Positions 63,999 to 64,000 of a stretch of DNA of 64,000 bases are shown piece after piece. Position 1 is the first letter of the stretch. Each line of letters begins with the position of its first letter. The notes beneath the pieces were generated by a model. It was not told the DNA's origin and did no database searches. It saw nothing but the letters and a program-made list of their open reading frames with translations. This stretch comes from Nonomuraea harbinensis. Its GTDB lineage: Bacteria; Actinomycetota; Actinomycetes; Streptosporangiales; Streptosporangiaceae. The translations under genes were made by a program, and so were the position numbers. The DNA is taken from assembly GCF_019396385.1 (NCBI RefSeq), contig NZ_JAHKRN010000011.1:62001-126000 (forward strand), read 5' to 3'.

Positions 63999-64000
63999 GC

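Overview
The window is a high-GC actinobacterial chromosome segment, most likely from a sporulating filamentous genus of the Streptosporangiales (Nonomuraea/Streptosporangium-like). The evidence for this is third-position GC bias throughout, GTG/TTG starts, many 1-4 bp start/stop overlaps, HAIR-type heat-shock operators, a Rex repressor, and three developmental regulators of the Streptomyces type (a BldN-like sigma factor with an RsbN-like anti-sigma gene, BldC, and a BdtA-like HTH protein). The genus is inferred; no rRNA is present.

Layout. 1-0.6 kb: the 5' part of dnaK on the minus strand, with two HAIR elements. 0.7-8.6 kb: a lipoprotein, proline dehydrogenase, proC, a minus-strand histidine kinase/response regulator/ABC exporter set, acuC and a conserved companion. 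8.9-17.4 kb: a BdtA-like HTH protein, the tiny ribosomal protein bS22 (32 aa), an SDR, an acyltransferase, an ECF sigma factor with an LCP-domain partner, an HAD phosphatase, an RsbN-like protein, BldN, a membrane/ABM-domain fusion and a glutaredoxin. An eight-copy 15-bp tandem repeat exactly fills the space between the stop codons of the last two. 17.4-24.9 kb: rex-hemA-hemC-hemD-hemB, a prim-pol-like protein and hemL. 24.9-29.2 kb: accessory genes (AAA/DUF4143 ATPase, two EamA transporters, a LysR regulator, a 36-aa microprotein). 29.3-33.8 kb: a histidine phosphatase and the System II cytochrome c maturation genes (tlpA-like, ccdA, resB, ccsA). 33.9-37.7 kb: a small membrane protein, an anthrax-lethal-factor-like metallopeptidase with a small partner, bldC, a DUF4229-like protein and a secreted beta-propeller. 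37.7-56.2 kb: menG, a menJ-like reductase, the complete nuoA-N operon and a long-chain polyprenyl diphosphate synthase. 56.1-57.8 kb: rarD-like transporter and msrA. 57.8-64 kb: an accessory region with a GNAT, a second ECF sigma factor with a CU044_5270-like partner, a Phd-like protein, an orphan protein with one possible membrane segment, and an AbiEi/AbiEii-like pair whose nucleotidyltransferase is frameshifted.

How it fits together. Heme synthesis, cytochrome c maturation, menaquinone tail synthesis/reduction and complex I form one respiratory neighbourhood. Rex, an NADH/NAD+ sensor, has an operator upstream of rex-hemACDB and a perfect palindromic operator upstream of menJ-nuo, so it plausibly coordinates both. 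The order proC-HTH-bS22-SDR-acyltransferase-HAD-glutaredoxin-hemACDB-hemL-phosphatase-TlpA-CcdA-ResB-CcsA, followed by menG-menJ-polyprenyl synthase, matches the Mycobacterium tuberculosis Rv0500-Rv0562 order as I recall it. The sigma-factor modules, transporters, metallopeptidase pair and the whole nuo operon look like lineage-specific insertions into that backbone. The last 6 kb are different in character: degenerate copies of the msrA 3' end recur at the edges of accessory blocks, there is a broken gene, and coding bias is weaker.
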